64,000 nucleotides of DNA from JADMIH01 sp036399775 (GCA_036399775.1 DASWMJ010000046.1:1-64000); one strand, 5' to 3'; numbered from the stretch's first letter, positions 44,695 through 53,378 are shown. Notes: generated from the letters alone by a model not told the origin. Translations and numbers: made by a program.

Positions 44695-45762
44695 GTGTTA
44701 GACGCAATTGCCGCTATTCAGCTACCGCCAGCCGTTCCAGGCGCGAGCATTGCCTTCATCAAGGACGGTGAGATCGCCTTGCACTGCTTCGGCATACTTG
44801 AGGCGGGCCGCCCCGACCTGGTCACTCCTGATACTCTCTTCCAGGCATGCTCCGTAAGCAAAGCCGTCACCGCAGTCGCCGCCATGCGCCTCGTTCAGGA
44901 AGGCACGCTGGACCTGGAAGCCGACGTGAACGGCTACCTCGTCTCCTGGAATGTGCCCACCAACGGTCCGGGTAGTCCAGGCGTGACGCTACGCCAACTT
45001 CTTAGCCATACCGCGGGGGTGAACTTCCCCTGGTCCGCCGGGTACCACAGGGAGCAGGAGATTCCCACATTGCTGGAGGTGTTGAACGGCGACAAGCCCT
45101 CCAATTACCCCGCTGTTGAGGTAATTTCTACGCCGGGTTCGCAGTTCCGGTACTCCGCAGGGGGTTATTGCATCCTGCAACAACTGTTGATTGATGTGCT
45201 GGGCAAGCCATTTCCTGGGTTGATGCGAAAGCTTGTGCTTGACCCGCTCGGCATGAAGCAAAGCACATACGAGCAACCACTGCCCCGACAATTGTGGGAT
45301 TGCGCGGCTACGGGGCACCGGGCGAGTGGGCGGCCCGTCGCGGGCAAATGGCGCGTGTACCCTGAGATGGCAGCCGCCGGACTCTGGACCACGCCATACG
45401 ATCTAGCCCGCTTTGGCCTGGACTTGCAGCGTGCGCTCTCCGGCCAGGCAAACACGCTCCTTTCCCGCGAGACCGTGCAACAGATGCTCGTGCCACAGGC
45501 GGATGCGGGAGACCGGGGGCAGGTAGGCTTAGGCGTGTTCATCGAAAGCTCCCGACCAGGCTTGCGGTTCGGGCACCCAGGCGACAACGAGGGCTACACT
45601 GCTCTCTGGGTATCCGGGGTAGAAGATGCGCACAGGTCTTACGGGGCTGTGATAATGACTAACTCAGACGCCGGGTGGGCCTTCCAGGAGGATGTCCTGG
45701 CGTCCATTGCGGTGGCGTATGGGTGGCCCGTGTCAGCGCCGGATGGGGATGCACTCCCCTGA
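44695..45762 (+). CDS. Beta-lactamase-fold serine hydrolase (class C family)
   Basis: The 355-residue protein has the SxxK motif Ser53-Val-Ser-Lys56, a LRQLLSHTAGV block (about 99-109) and YSAGGY in the YxN position. A C-terminal HPGDNEGY near 300 serves as the third motif. The YSxGGY form is common among class-C-like esterases. It has no signal peptide, so it is more likely a cytoplasmic esterase/peptidase than a resistance enzyme. Start is GTG with AAGAGAG upstream. Confidence 0.9.
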   Translation: MLDAIAAIQLPPAVPGASIAFIKDGEIALHCFGILEAGRPDLVTPDTLFQACSVSKAVTAVAAMRLVQEGTLDLEADVNGYLVSWNVPTNGPGSPGVTLRQLLSHTAGVNFPWSAGYHREQEIPTLLEVLNGDKPSNYPAVEVISTPGSQFRYSAGGYCILQQLLIDVLGKPFPGLMRKLVLDPLGMKQSTYEQPLPRQLWDCAATGHRASGRPVAGKWRVYPEMAAAGLWTTPYDLARFGLDLQRALSGQANTLLSRETVQQMLVPQADAGDRGQVGLGVFIESSRPGLRFGHPGDNEGYTALWVSGVEDAHRSYGAVIMTNSDAGWAFQEDVLASIAVAYGWPVSAPDGDALP

Positions 45763-45770
45763 TACAGCGC

Positions 45771-46160
45771 TCAACGGCACTCGATCCACTCTTTCACGCC
45801 GCCGTTATCCGAGCACGCGGCCTCGCTCCCGTCAAACGTGACCTCGCCATCCTGGCACAATGCGCCATATTTCTTGCCCACCACGCAGGTAGGCTCTGGG
45901 TCGAGATGATAGGCTCGTAAAAGCTCTTTCAGATACTCCTCGCTTACGGGGCGGTCCCTTGACCGCAGCTCGACCAGCGCCTCCGGTGGGTACACAATCT
46001 GCGGGTGATGGTTCAGGCTCGCCCACAATTGACCAGCCGCGACCAACATCAAGCCGACGGCACAGGCAGCGATAGTGAGCTTCAGCCGCCTGTGCCAACC
46101 TGCGTTGTTCTTGTCGGGTTCTGGCGGAGACTCTAGTGGCCTATCGTCGCCGTCGGTCAT
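45771..46160 (-). CDS. Single-TM protein with DUF3761-like C-terminal motif
   Basis: The 129-residue protein has a cytoplasmic acidic N-terminus, a membrane segment (about 26-48) and an exported domain. The latter has Cys pairs and a C-terminal CSDNGGVKEWIEC that resembles the end of DUF3761 proteins. Function unknown. It is convergent with the serine hydrolase gene, 8 nt apart. Confidence 0.7.
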   Translation of the reverse strand: MTDGDDRPLESPPEPDKNNAGWHRRLKLTIAACAVGLMLVAAGQLWASLNHHPQIVYPPEALVELRSRDRPVSEEYLKELLRAYHLDPEPTCVVGKKYGALCQDGEVTFDGSEAACSDNGGVKEWIECR

Positions 46161-46224
46161 AGGCGGATTATCCAGCTTGGTTGCTGGGGTGTCAATTGCT
46201 TGCTAGAATATGAAGCTTTAACGC

Positions 46225-47289
46225 TTATAACGCCATATCACGTACTAGTGCTTTCTCGATGTTCTCACAGATGCTGTGGACCATGTCTCTGTCGTTGAAA
46301 AAAGCAGAGTTACCGGTGTCACTTGCGATTCTTGCTCTTAAACCCAATTGCCAGATATTCCGTGCCGCCTCAAAGAACGGAAGTGCCCTGTATTCATAAG
46401 CAGTAAGTACTCGCTCGGATTGATAGCTCGCAAGGTAGTCTCTCAGCCAGTCCTTAGGAAAATCCACCATGAAGGTAGCAATATCGTAGGCGGGCCATCC
46501 ATACCCACATAGATCGAAATCAAATAGTGTCACTTCATCACCGTTACGCATACGGCTATTAATGTTCCTAGCGTCCCCATGAATGAGTTGTTGGGCTGGA
46601 AGATGTGTAGATAGCGCATCCAGTTCTCGATAGACCCTCTCAACTGATTGCCCTATAAACTCCCAATCTTCTCGCCTACCGTGACTCAAGTAGCCGCCGT
46701 CAACTACCGCCTGCCATGGCTCACGGGTTAGAGTTTCAATACTGAGTTGCGGGCGATTCAATCTTTGGGGAAATTCAGCAGCGAGAATATGAAACTTACC
46801 TAGCGTCTTACCAAATGCCATTCGCCCTTTGGACTCATTATAGTTCACTCGCTTGTCGCCTGCATTGTCAAACAACACGGCGTAACGTTCTGATAGCGAC
46901 AGCGTCAGAGGTATGAAACGAGAGCCATTACTCCGCACTACAGGGATCGCTACTCCTAGGCCTCTATGAGCTAAATACTCAACGAAGTCTAACTCAGCGT
47001 CAATCTCGCGAACTGTTCGCCAGCCGGGGGGATAGACCTTTAGAAACAACGTACCACCAGTCGTGTCGATGCGAAAGACATCAGACACCGCCTTAGACAG
47101 GAAACGGTATTTGATCATAGTGAGGTTGTATTCTCTGGCGATTACGCTCACCAAATCGCGGATTTCTTGTTGGTCAAGTGAACTGAGCATGTTGGGGTCC
47201 ATCCTTACTAATCGTGTAAGAGGTTTTCCAGGAAGGAGATCTGTGGTCTCCGATTCTAATTTCGCTGTCAGACTGTCTAGTTTGTACAT
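46225..47289 (-). CDS. Aminoglycoside-phosphotransferase (APH)-fold kinase
   Basis: The 354-residue protein has an N-lobe with LFLKVYPPG (the ATP-lysine strand, Lys84). The catalytic loop is LIHGDARNIN (His237-Asp239, with Asn242 or Asn244) and the metal loop LFDFDLCGYGWPAYD (about 255-269). The fold covers choline, homoserine and antibiotic kinases; the substrate is not evident. Base composition is visibly less GC-rich than in the flanks, suggesting transfer. It is divergent from the DUF4238 gene, each with its own promoter. Confidence 0.87.
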   Translation of the reverse strand: MYKLDSLTAKLESETTDLLPGKPLTRLVRMDPNMLSSLDQQEIRDLVSVIAREYNLTMIKYRFLSKAVSDVFRIDTTGGTLFLKVYPPGWRTVREIDAELDFVEYLAHRGLGVAIPVVRSNGSRFIPLTLSLSERYAVLFDNAGDKRVNYNESKGRMAFGKTLGKFHILAAEFPQRLNRPQLSIETLTREPWQAVVDGGYLSHGRREDWEFIGQSVERVYRELDALSTHLPAQQLIHGDARNINSRMRNGDEVTLFDFDLCGYGWPAYDIATFMVDFPKDWLRDYLASYQSERVLTAYEYRALPFFEAARNIWQLGLRARIASDTGNSAFFNDRDMVHSICENIEKALVRDMAL

Positions 47290-47329
47290 TTCAAGAAAGT
47301 TATTACTAACGCAATGGGGTTCCGCAAGA

Positions 47330-47358
47330 ATAATAGCAACTTGTCACATGCAAGGCAA
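47330..47358 (-). promoter_or_regulatory. Candidate promoter of the APH-fold kinase gene
   Basis: On the minus strand TTGCCT, a 17-nt spacer and TATTAT, about 40 nt before the start. A GAGGC/GCCTC inverted repeat at 47382-47400 lies just upstream and could be an operator. Confidence 0.4.
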
Positions 47359-47537
47359 GCACGAACAATTATCTAGGTACTGAGGCAATAATAATGCCTC
47401 CTACATAAGGGAATATCTGAGTCGTCCTGCTTTCCCTGAAAGTATTAGCGCACAGTGATCCGAATGCTGGATCGTTTAATCCCTAGTCAACACGTCGTAC
47501 ATTGCGATATAGGTATCAGTTTACTACCTTCGTCTGA

Positions 47538-47566
47538 TTGACCTATCTGAGCGCCATTGCTACAAT
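47538..47566 (+). promoter_or_regulatory. Promoter of the DUF4238 gene
   Basis: TTGACC (47538-47543), a 17-nt spacer and TACAAT (47561-47566). GGAGGT and the ATG follow within 20 nt. Confidence 0.65.
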
Positions 47567-47586
47567 TATAAGATTGGAGGTAAGCT

Positions 47587-48642
47587 ATGGCGGGTCCAAA
47601 TACAGATCAACACTATTTGCCCCAAGCATATCTTAAGAGGTGGGGCATCGAGGGAAGGAAGAAGAGATTCCGCGTGCCGACATATAATCGGAAAACAGGA
47701 AAGTCGACGCCCATCATAACTGACCAAATATGCTTCAAACGAGGTTTCCTGGACTATAACGATGAGGCAGGCAACTTTATCTCAGTGGACCAAGACTGGC
47801 AACCGATAGAGACTAGCGCACTACGTACACTAAAGTCGTTCTGCGAAAACCCGTCTGTCGCCGTCATGACAGATCAACGAGAAGATATTGCCAAAATGGT
47901 AGCGTTTTTCCTCTTGAACTCGGCTGCGGTGAGACAAGACCTAGAGGACGCTTTGGATGACTTCAACTTGAAGGCGCCTTGGTTCAAGGTAGAGGAAGAT
48001 GACAACGCCCTAAAACGCAGGCATATTGAACTCGTTCCTAGACTAGTTCCTGACATCCAGGCCACCCTTTTGCAGATGAAATGGATGCTAATGCGTGTAG
48101 GCTCGAAGCAGAAATTCTGGACTTCAGACTTCCCATTCGCTTTCGGAGACGGCAGCCAAATTCAAATTAGTGCGAAGCTTAGTGTGAAAGGTGCTGAGAG
48201 TGAAGGCGAAACAACGTTAGAGTTATATCCTGCGCTACTAAAGCGGCCCCGCGTGACGATGTGGTTTCCGTTTAGCCCGAGCGTTGGCTTGCTGTTTGGA
48301 GACTCGGCTTATTACTCCGAGGCGCCAGATGAAATGCAATTAAACTACATCGCGACGATGGAGTTGAATCGTCTGCAAGTATATTCTGGGCAGCAGTTTA
48401 TTTTTGCCCTAGACAGTGACTTCAGTGCTGTCGAGAAACTTGCTAAGCATGATCCTGCGGTGCTCAACCCTGGTCAACCCCGCTCTTATGTCGAGAGAAT
48501 TGAGTTCGATCCGCCGATCGTGCATGTTGAAATGGGTCCAGAAGAAATAAATCCAGAGTACTTAGAGTGGCTTGAAAGCGAAGGCCGGCACCTTGAGGCA
48601 CAGGAATTGAGATCGCAGTACGGTGTAGGAAACCAGGGCTAA
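47587..48642 (+). CDS. DUF4238 domain protein
   Basis: The 351-residue soluble protein begins with DQHYLPQAYLKRWG, the DUF4238 signature. Conserved SDFPFAFGDG and TMWFPFSPSVGLLFGD follow in the middle. It has a good ribosome-binding site (GGAGGT) and its own promoter and terminator. Base composition is lower in G+C than the flanks. DUF4238 proteins occur sporadically in genomic islands and have no established function. Confidence 0.85.
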   Translation: MAGPNTDQHYLPQAYLKRWGIEGRKKRFRVPTYNRKTGKSTPIITDQICFKRGFLDYNDEAGNFISVDQDWQPIETSALRTLKSFCENPSVAVMTDQREDIAKMVAFFLLNSAAVRQDLEDALDDFNLKAPWFKVEEDDNALKRRHIELVPRLVPDIQATLLQMKWMLMRVGSKQKFWTSDFPFAFGDGSQIQISAKLSVKGAESEGETTLELYPALLKRPRVTMWFPFSPSVGLLFGDSAYYSEAPDEMQLNYIATMELNRLQVYSGQQFIFALDSDFSAVEKLAKHDPAVLNPGQPRSYVERIEFDPPIVHVEMGPEEINPEYLEWLESEGRHLEAQELRSQYGVGNQG

Positions 48643-48710
48643 CAAAAGTAGAAGGCGTAGTGCTTCATGTATTATGAATCCTGAATTGTTGTCAATATCG
48701 CTGTCAGCCC

Positions 48711-48754
48711 AAGAAAAAGAGGACACTCGCTAAAACGAACGTCCTCTTTTTCTT
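48711..48754. terminator. Bidirectional terminator beside the tRNA-Pro remnant
   Basis: AAGAAAAAGAGGAC pairs perfectly with GTCCTCTTTTTCTT (14 bp) around 16 nt. It ends the DUF4238 transcript and also sits nine bases beyond the tRNA remnant, as the intact tRNA has its own. Confidence 0.8.
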
Positions 48755-48762
48755 CGATTTCT

Positions 48763-48799
48763 TGGTCGGGGCGTCGCGATTCGAACGCGGGACCTCTTG
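48763..48799 (-). pseudogene. 3'-half tRNA-Pro remnant (possible att site)
   Basis: These 37 nt match the 3' end of the intact tRNA-Pro at 49383-49419 with one mismatch, including the T-arm and CCA. The sequence upstream diverges completely, so no anticodon or D arm exists. The mismatch breaks a T-stem pair. Confidence 0.85.
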
Positions 48800-48837
48800 C
48801 CCAGCCTCCATATCGTGGTCACTGAGCGTAGAAGATA

Positions 48838-49272
48838 CTAAGGCTTCCATACGCTCCCACCATCTTTCCAAAGCTCATAGCCCACTAGTTCTTCCTTAGT
48901 AACAGTTGTTTGCATAATGAGGACCGGACGCCAGTTCGCGAAACCCTCTCTGGCCAGGGGTAAGTGGCCTATACCGAATTCCTCATCAGTGAGAACACTG
49001 CCCAGAGAAAGCGTGGTAGGGTCAATTTCTGATGGGCGCGTGTCGAATATATTCTTGTAGAGCCGCACATGCACTGCTTCAGGCTCAACGACAAGAACCT
49101 TTGCCACACCGTATTTACCGGCGCCGTCTTCAAAGCTGTAGATTCCGCCTGGTATGAAGTCTTGCTGCACACCAGCCTCTCCGCTTTTGCGTAGGCGTGC
49201 GAAGGCTGCCACTACAAGGACGACTCCCACCGCCGAGAGTGCTACTGCCAGAAGCATAAATTTTCGGTTCAT
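48838..49272 (-). CDS. Membrane-anchored protein of unknown function
   Basis: The 144-residue protein has an N-terminal membrane anchor (about 5-26). A soluble domain follows with GGIYSFEDGAGKYGVAKVL, VHVRLYKNIFDTRP and FGIGHLPLAREGF, then TVTKEELVGYELW. I recognise this as a recurring uncharacterised family but cannot name it. It is the only gene between the tRNA-Pro remnant and the intact tRNA. Confidence 0.75.
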   Translation of the reverse strand: MNRKFMLLAVALSAVGVVLVVAAFARLRKSGEAGVQQDFIPGGIYSFEDGAGKYGVAKVLVVEPEAVHVRLYKNIFDTRPSEIDPTTLSLGSVLTDEEFGIGHLPLAREGFANWRPVLIMQTTVTKEELVGYELWKDGGSVWKP

Positions 49273-49335
49273 GCTAGGAGAGCCTTCCTAAATCTCACCT
49301 ATTGTAGCTGTCAAGATTGTAGTCAAAGGAATAAA

Positions 49336-49367
49336 AAGAGAGCACCTACAAGAACGGGTGCTCTCTT
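49336..49367 (-). terminator. Terminator of tRNA-Pro
   Basis: On the minus strand AAGAGAGCACC pairs with GGTGCTCTCTT and is followed by TTTATT, 15 nt after the CCA end. Confidence 0.85.
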
Positions 49368-49382
49368 CTCACGTTTATTTTC

Positions 49383-49459
<77 letters not shown>

Positions 49460-49531
49460 CCGACACAAGCCCTATTATAGCAAATCACGCCGGGGAGTGC
49501 AAACTTCCATGAGCGAACCCGCCCCATTTGG

Positions 49532-49537
49532 TATAAT
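49532..49537 (+). promoter_or_regulatory. Extended -10 box upstream of mnmA
   Basis: TGGTATAAT is an extended -10 element 45 nt before the start codon. No good -35 is present. Confidence 0.5.
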
Positions 49538-49582
49538 AGAGTCTAACGTCTATTTTCTGGCTTCTGACTTCTAACTTCAATC

Positions 49583-50704
49583 ATGTCCACCACACCCAAC
49601 AACAAAAGAGTAGTCGTCGCCATGAGCGGCGGCGTAGACAGTTCCTTCACCGCCGCCCTCCTCATGGAGCAAGGGTACGACGTGATCGGCGTGCATATGC
49701 GCCTGCACCACCTCCACGCGCAATCACGCACCGCGACCTCCTCCGGCAAGCTCAACAAGGGCTGCTGCTCGGCTGACGACGTGGACGACGCCCGCATGGT
49801 CTGCTACGAGCTTGGCATACCCTTCTACGTGCTTGACTTCGAGGGCGACTTCCGCGCCACCGTCATAGACAACTTCGTGCAGGAATACAGCCAGGGCCGC
49901 ACCCCCTACCCCTGCCTCATGTGCAATCGCTACGTCAAGTTCGACTCGTTGCTGAAGCGGGCTGCCCAGCTTGACGCCGCTTACCTGGCGACAGGGCATT
50001 ACGGGCGCATCACCCACGACGAAGCCACCGACAGGTATTCTCTCCGCAAGGCGCTCGACCCCAGCAAGGACCAGTCTTACGTGCTCTACCACCTGGGCCA
50101 GAGCGAACTGAGCAGGCTGCTCCTCCCCCTCGGCGACCTCACCAAGTCGAGCGTGCGCGAGATGTCGGCCCAGCGCAACCTCGTGACGGCGGACAAGCCC
50201 GACAGCCAGGAGATATGCTTCATCCCCAATAACAACTACCGTACCTTCCTGGACAAGGTAGCCCCCGGCATGGCCCGCCCCGGAGCGATGGTGGACACGG
50301 CAGGCAACGTGGTAGGCACCCACACAGGAGTGCCCAACTACACCATAGGCCAGCGCAAGGGCCTCGGCGCGCTCGGCCCGGACCCTCGCTTCGTGCTTGA
50401 GTTGCGCCCCGCCGACAACCAGGTGGTGGTAGGCACGAACGAAGAATTGCTCTCCCCCGGCCTCACGGCAGACGACATGCACTGGGTCTCGGGAGACGCA
50501 CCCACCCAGGCCTTCCGCGCCAACGTGAAGATACGATATAAGGCACCGGAGGTCCCCGCGACCGTCACGCCCCTCCCCAGCAAGAGGCTGCAAGTGCAAT
50601 TCGACAGCCCCCAGCGAGCCGTTACCCCCGGCCAGGCAGCAGTCGTCTTCATAGGCGATGAAGTGATAGGCGGCGGCACGATCGAGAGGTCTACAGGCCA
50701 CTGA
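49583..50704 (+). CDS. mnmA: tRNA 2-thiouridine(34) synthase MnmA
   Basis: MnmA thiolates U34 of Lys, Glu and Gln tRNAs using persulfide sulfur. The 373-residue protein has the PP-loop SGGVDSS (15-21). The two catalytic cysteines are Cys114 (in PYPCLMCNRYVKF) and Cys212 (in SQEICFIP). HTGVPNYTIGQRKG and the C-terminal beta-barrel are also present. Length is normal. No ribosome-binding site is seen, and the leader contains TTCTGACTTCTAACTTC repeats also found at 53821-53850. Confidence 0.96.
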   Translation: MSTTPNNKRVVVAMSGGVDSSFTAALLMEQGYDVIGVHMRLHHLHAQSRTATSSGKLNKGCCSADDVDDARMVCYELGIPFYVLDFEGDFRATVIDNFVQEYSQGRTPYPCLMCNRYVKFDSLLKRAAQLDAAYLATGHYGRITHDEATDRYSLRKALDPSKDQSYVLYHLGQSELSRLLLPLGDLTKSSVREMSAQRNLVTADKPDSQEICFIPNNNYRTFLDKVAPGMARPGAMVDTAGNVVGTHTGVPNYTIGQRKGLGALGPDPRFVLELRPADNQVVVGTNEELLSPGLTADDMHWVSGDAPTQAFRANVKIRYKAPEVPATVTPLPSKRLQVQFDSPQRAVTPGQAAVVFIGDEVIGGGTIERSTGH

Positions 50705-50723
50705 AACTACAGGAGGCATCAAC

Positions 50724-50891
50724 TTGGCTGTGCGAACGTTTACTGCGGTCATCCATAAGGAGGAGAACCTGTATGTCGCAGAGTGCCCGGAAGTAGGAAC
50801 TGTCAGCCAGGGGTTTACCATTGAAGAAGCGGTAGACAACCTGAAGGAAGTCACCGAGCTTTATCTGGAAGAGTTCCCGCAGAGTTTGTAG
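50724..50891 (+). CDS. HicB-like antitoxin-family protein, 55 aa (orphan)
   Basis: A TTG start with AGGAGG seven bases upstream opens a 55-codon gene. The product reads as a HicB-type partial RNase H fold: NLYVAECPEVGTVSQGFT, then IEEAVDNLKEVTELYLEEF. HicB proteins neutralise HicA mRNA interferases, but no HicA-like frame lies beside it. It is 19 nt after mnmA. A stand-alone HicB-like regulator is possible. Confidence 0.75.
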   Translation: MAVRTFTAVIHKEENLYVAECPEVGTVSQGFTIEEAVDNLKEVTELYLEEFPQSL

Positions 50892-50907
50892 GAGGACCAG
50901 ATACCCT

Positions 50908-51291
50908 ATGAGTGCAGGCGATTCGTCGGGCCTAATGGTCGCTATACTCACTTCCTGCCTGGTCCACATACCAACCATCCTCGTTTGGATAGCAGGTGCC
51001 GTTCTTGCCATTATGCATTGGCGCAAGTACCCGCAGGTCTCTATGTTCACACTCGCTGCGCTGGGTATATTCATCGTGCTGACTATAGCGGGCACTATCT
51101 TGAGCACTTGGCTCCCCGTTACTATCATGCGAGACAGCGGGGACTCTAGTCGCCTGGGGATCGTCCTGGCAATTTCCGGCTGCATCCAGTCCCTCATAGC
51201 AGCAGGGGCGTGGGGCCTCATCCTGGCCGCCATCTTCAAGGGCCGCCCGGCAGAAGCAACCTCGGATAGTCTGCCTCCACGTGGACAATAA
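50908..51291 (+). CDS. Small three- to four-TM membrane protein
   Basis: The 127-residue protein has hydrophobic segments at about 9-35, 44-70 and 86-108 and a polar C-terminus. AGGAGG precedes it at a long spacing (12 nt), overlapping the end of the HicB-like gene. No family recognised. It lies between two HicB-like genes. Confidence 0.65.
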   Translation: MSAGDSSGLMVAILTSCLVHIPTILVWIAGAVLAIMHWRKYPQVSMFTLAALGIFIVLTIAGTILSTWLPVTIMRDSGDSSRLGIVLAISGCIQSLIAAGAWGLILAAIFKGRPAEATSDSLPPRGQ

Positions 51292-51298
51292 GCCCAAA

Positions 51299-51508
51299 AT
51301 GAACAAATATGAAGTGATAATATATTGGAGCGACATAGATGACGCTTACATCGCTGAAGTGCCGGAATTGCCCGGTTGCGCTGCCGATGGACCAACGTAC
51401 CAGGAAGCTCTCGCTAACGTTCAACTCGTCGCTGAAAAGTGGATAGAAGTAGCTAGAGAGTTAAACCGTCCAATCCCAGAGCCCAAAGGCCGCCTGGTAT
51501 TCGCCTGA
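51299..51508 (+). CDS. HicB-like antitoxin-family protein, 69 aa (orphan)
   Basis: I start at the ATG at 51299. The protein MNKYEVIIYWSD with DAYIAEVPELPGCAADG and YQEALANVQLVAEKWIEVA is a typical HicB N-terminal fold without the C-terminal DNA-binding domain. No HicA gene is adjacent. It follows the small membrane-protein gene by 7 nt and precedes the methyltransferase gene by 10 nt. Confidence 0.82.
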   Translation: MNKYEVIIYWSDIDDAYIAEVPELPGCAADGPTYQEALANVQLVAEKWIEVARELNRPIPEPKGRLVFA

Positions 51509-51518
51509 GAGAGCAACT

Positions 51519-52277
51519 ATGCCCTGGGACCCCGACGTTTACCACAAGTTCCAAAGCGAGCGCGCCGCACCCTTTGACGACCTCCTGCGCCTGGTAAACG
51601 TGCGCGAAAACCTGCGCGTTGTAGACCTCGGCTGCGGCACGGGAGAGCTTACCCGCCAGTTAGCCGACCACCTTCCCGCGAGCGAGGTTGTCGGCATAGA
51701 TAACTCTCCTGAGATGCTTGAGCGTGCCCAGGCGCATGCACGACCCGGCCTCTGCTTCGAGCAAGCCGCCATAGAAAGCGTCTCAGGGGAATGGGACCTG
51801 GTCTTCTCCCACGCTGCCCTCCAATGGGTAGACGGTCATGACACCCTGGTACCCCGCCTACTCTCGCTCGTCGCTACCGGCGGCCAGATCGCCGTGCAGA
51901 TGCCCTCCAACGCAGGCCACTTCACGCAGCGGCTCATACGCGACATGGCCGCCGAAGAACCCTACCGCACCGCCCTGGACGGCTGGATGCGCATCTCGCC
52001 TGTCCTCTCAATAGACCAATACGCAGATCTCCTCTATGCGCACGGCGGGCGCGACCTCACCGTCTTCGAGAAGGTCTACCCACACGTCCTGGACGGTCCC
52101 GACGACCTGGCCGATTGGACCTCCGGCACGGTCCTCGTCCCCTACATGGAACGCCTTCCCGATGAATTGAAGCCGCCTTTCATGCAAGAGTACCGCCGCA
52201 GGCTCCGCGCACGCTGGCCTAACGGCCCAGTCTTCTATGGCTTCCGCCGCACGATCTTCGCCGCGACGCGGGCATAA
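51519..52277 (+). CDS. tam: Trans-aconitate 2-methyltransferase-like SAM methyltransferase
   Basis: The 252-residue protein starts WDPDVYHKFQSERAAPFDDLL, the Tam-type N-terminus (residues 3-23). The SAM motif is VVDLGCGTGELT (34-45), followed by VGIDNSPEML and FSHAALQWVDGHD. Tam methylates trans-aconitate, an inhibitor of aconitase. Substrate by similarity only. Confidence 0.88.
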   Translation: MPWDPDVYHKFQSERAAPFDDLLRLVNVRENLRVVDLGCGTGELTRQLADHLPASEVVGIDNSPEMLERAQAHARPGLCFEQAAIESVSGEWDLVFSHAALQWVDGHDTLVPRLLSLVATGGQIAVQMPSNAGHFTQRLIRDMAAEEPYRTALDGWMRISPVLSIDQYADLLYAHGGRDLTVFEKVYPHVLDGPDDLADWTSGTVLVPYMERLPDELKPPFMQEYRRRLRARWPNGPVFYGFRRTIFAATRA

Positions 52278-52299
52278 TATCCACATCCCCTTTCTGGTA

Positions 52300-52305
52300 T
52301 ATAAT
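52300..52305 (+). promoter_or_regulatory. -10 box upstream of a small membrane-protein gene
   Basis: TATAAT, 54 nt before the ATG at 52360; no convincing -35. Confidence 0.3.
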
Positions 52306-52359
52306 TGCCCCAATCTGCGGCACCACGCCGTAAATCTCCTATTTAAGGACTTCGCCCCT

Positions 52360-52617
52360 ATGCCTTCTCTTTCACCCATAGTTGTAGTGTTTTTAGGTCT
52401 GGGCACGGCTTATGCTTTACTCTTCCATCTGTGGAGGGGGAGGAACCTGCAACACTTGCTGCTATTCTGGCTGGTGAGCGTCCTGGGGTTCGGCCTCGGC
52501 TACCTGGGTGCCACCCTCTGGGCCGCCCACCCTCTCATACTGGGCGGTATACCCGTAGTCGAAGCGTCCGCCGGGTCACTCGCCCTGCTGCTGGTTGCCA
52601 GGCGCTTCACCGTATGA
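52360..52617 (+). CDS. Small three-TM membrane protein, 85 aa
   Basis: From the ATG at 52360 the product is almost entirely hydrophobic, with segments at about 5-22, 31-55 and 58-80. The frame is open upstream into the methyltransferase gene, but that part is a shadow. No family recognised; possibly a small inner-membrane accessory protein. Confidence 0.65.
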   Translation: MPSLSPIVVVFLGLGTAYALLFHLWRGRNLQHLLLFWLVSVLGFGLGYLGATLWAAHPLILGGIPVVEASAGSLALLLVARRFTV

Positions 52618-52687
52618 TAGAATGCTGTGCCTGGTGTAGCAAGCATCACTCTTGCTACAAAAAGGGGACATTGAGGAGGTTGCGCGC

Positions 52688-53092
52688 ATGAAGGTCGTGT
52701 TCATTATCCTGGGTATCCTGGCGCTCGCGTTATTCGCCCTGCCTATCGTGCTGCTTTTCATACAGCCGGTAGAATCGTGGCTTATCGGCGTGCGAGACGT
52801 CGCCCTCATCTATGGCTCCCTCTTCATGTGCCTGGGAGGTTTAGCTATATTCGCGATGGCGGGCGCTATCGCGTTTCTAACCTTCACCCTCCGCGACCAC
52901 GTCGTGCCCGCCCTCCAGAAGGTTGACGACACCGCCAAGACGGTCCGGGGCACAGCTACATTCGTCAGCGAGAGCGTGGTAGCCCCCATCATCAAGACCG
53001 CCGGGGCAGCAGCCGGAGCACGCGCGATGGTCCAAACCCTCATGCGCCGCAAGCCCCCTAAGTCAAACGGCAAGAAGAACGGCAGCTCATGA
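52688..53092 (+). CDS. Two-TM membrane protein with amphipathic C-terminus
   Basis: GAGGAGG lies eight bases before the ATG at 52688 (134 residues). Two membrane segments (about 3-27 and 40-68) precede an amphipathic helix region (about 76-115) and a basic tail ending in KKNGSS. It is followed 52 nt later by a YtxH-like gene, suggesting an envelope-associated unit. Family not recognised. Confidence 0.75.
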   Translation: MKVVFIILGILALALFALPIVLLFIQPVESWLIGVRDVALIYGSLFMCLGGLAIFAMAGAIAFLTFTLRDHVVPALQKVDDTAKTVRGTATFVSESVVAPIIKTAGAAAGARAMVQTLMRRKPPKSNGKKNGSS

Positions 53093-53144
53093 TCCGCACG
53101 CGACCGATGCCTGGTAGCATGAGAGCAACAGGAGAGATGCAGTA

Positions 53145-53378
53145 ATGAGAAATAAAGGTGGTGGAGATGCCAGCTTCCTGATGGGCCTGGTGCTTGGCAT
53201 ATTTGTAGGCGCGGCGGTTGCCATCATCCTCTCCCCCGACCTGGGCGAAGAGTACCGCGCCCTCATCACCGACCGGGCGGACAAGGCGCTTACCACCCTC
53301 GAAGGCAAGGCAGATCGCGCTCAAGATAGAGTGCTTGGGGCGTCAGAGGGCGCAAGTCCGTCAGGCGAATCAGGTTAG
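53145..53378 (+). CDS. YtxH-like small membrane protein
   Basis: The 77-residue protein has a Gly-rich membrane segment, FLMGLVLGIFVGAAVAIIL-SPDLGEE (about 11-35), followed by an amphipathic helix. This is the pattern of YtxH-type general-stress envelope proteins. AGGAGAG precedes the ATG. Confidence 0.8.
   Translation: MRNKGGGDASFLMGLVLGIFVGAAVAIILSPDLGEEYRALITDRADKALTTLEGKADRAQDRVLGASEGASPSGESG

Noticed and set aside
45171..45190. Loss of a catalytic residue (YSA instead of YSN) in the serine hydrolase
   Set aside because: YSxGGY with a small residue is common in this family, so it is not evidence of inactivation.
48763..48799. Second functional tRNA-Pro
   Set aside because: Only the T-arm and 3' acceptor strand are present, with a broken T-stem pair.
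49724..50854. Minus-strand frame of 376 codons opposite mnmA
   Set aside because: mnmA on the plus strand is unambiguous; the antisense product has no recognisable features.
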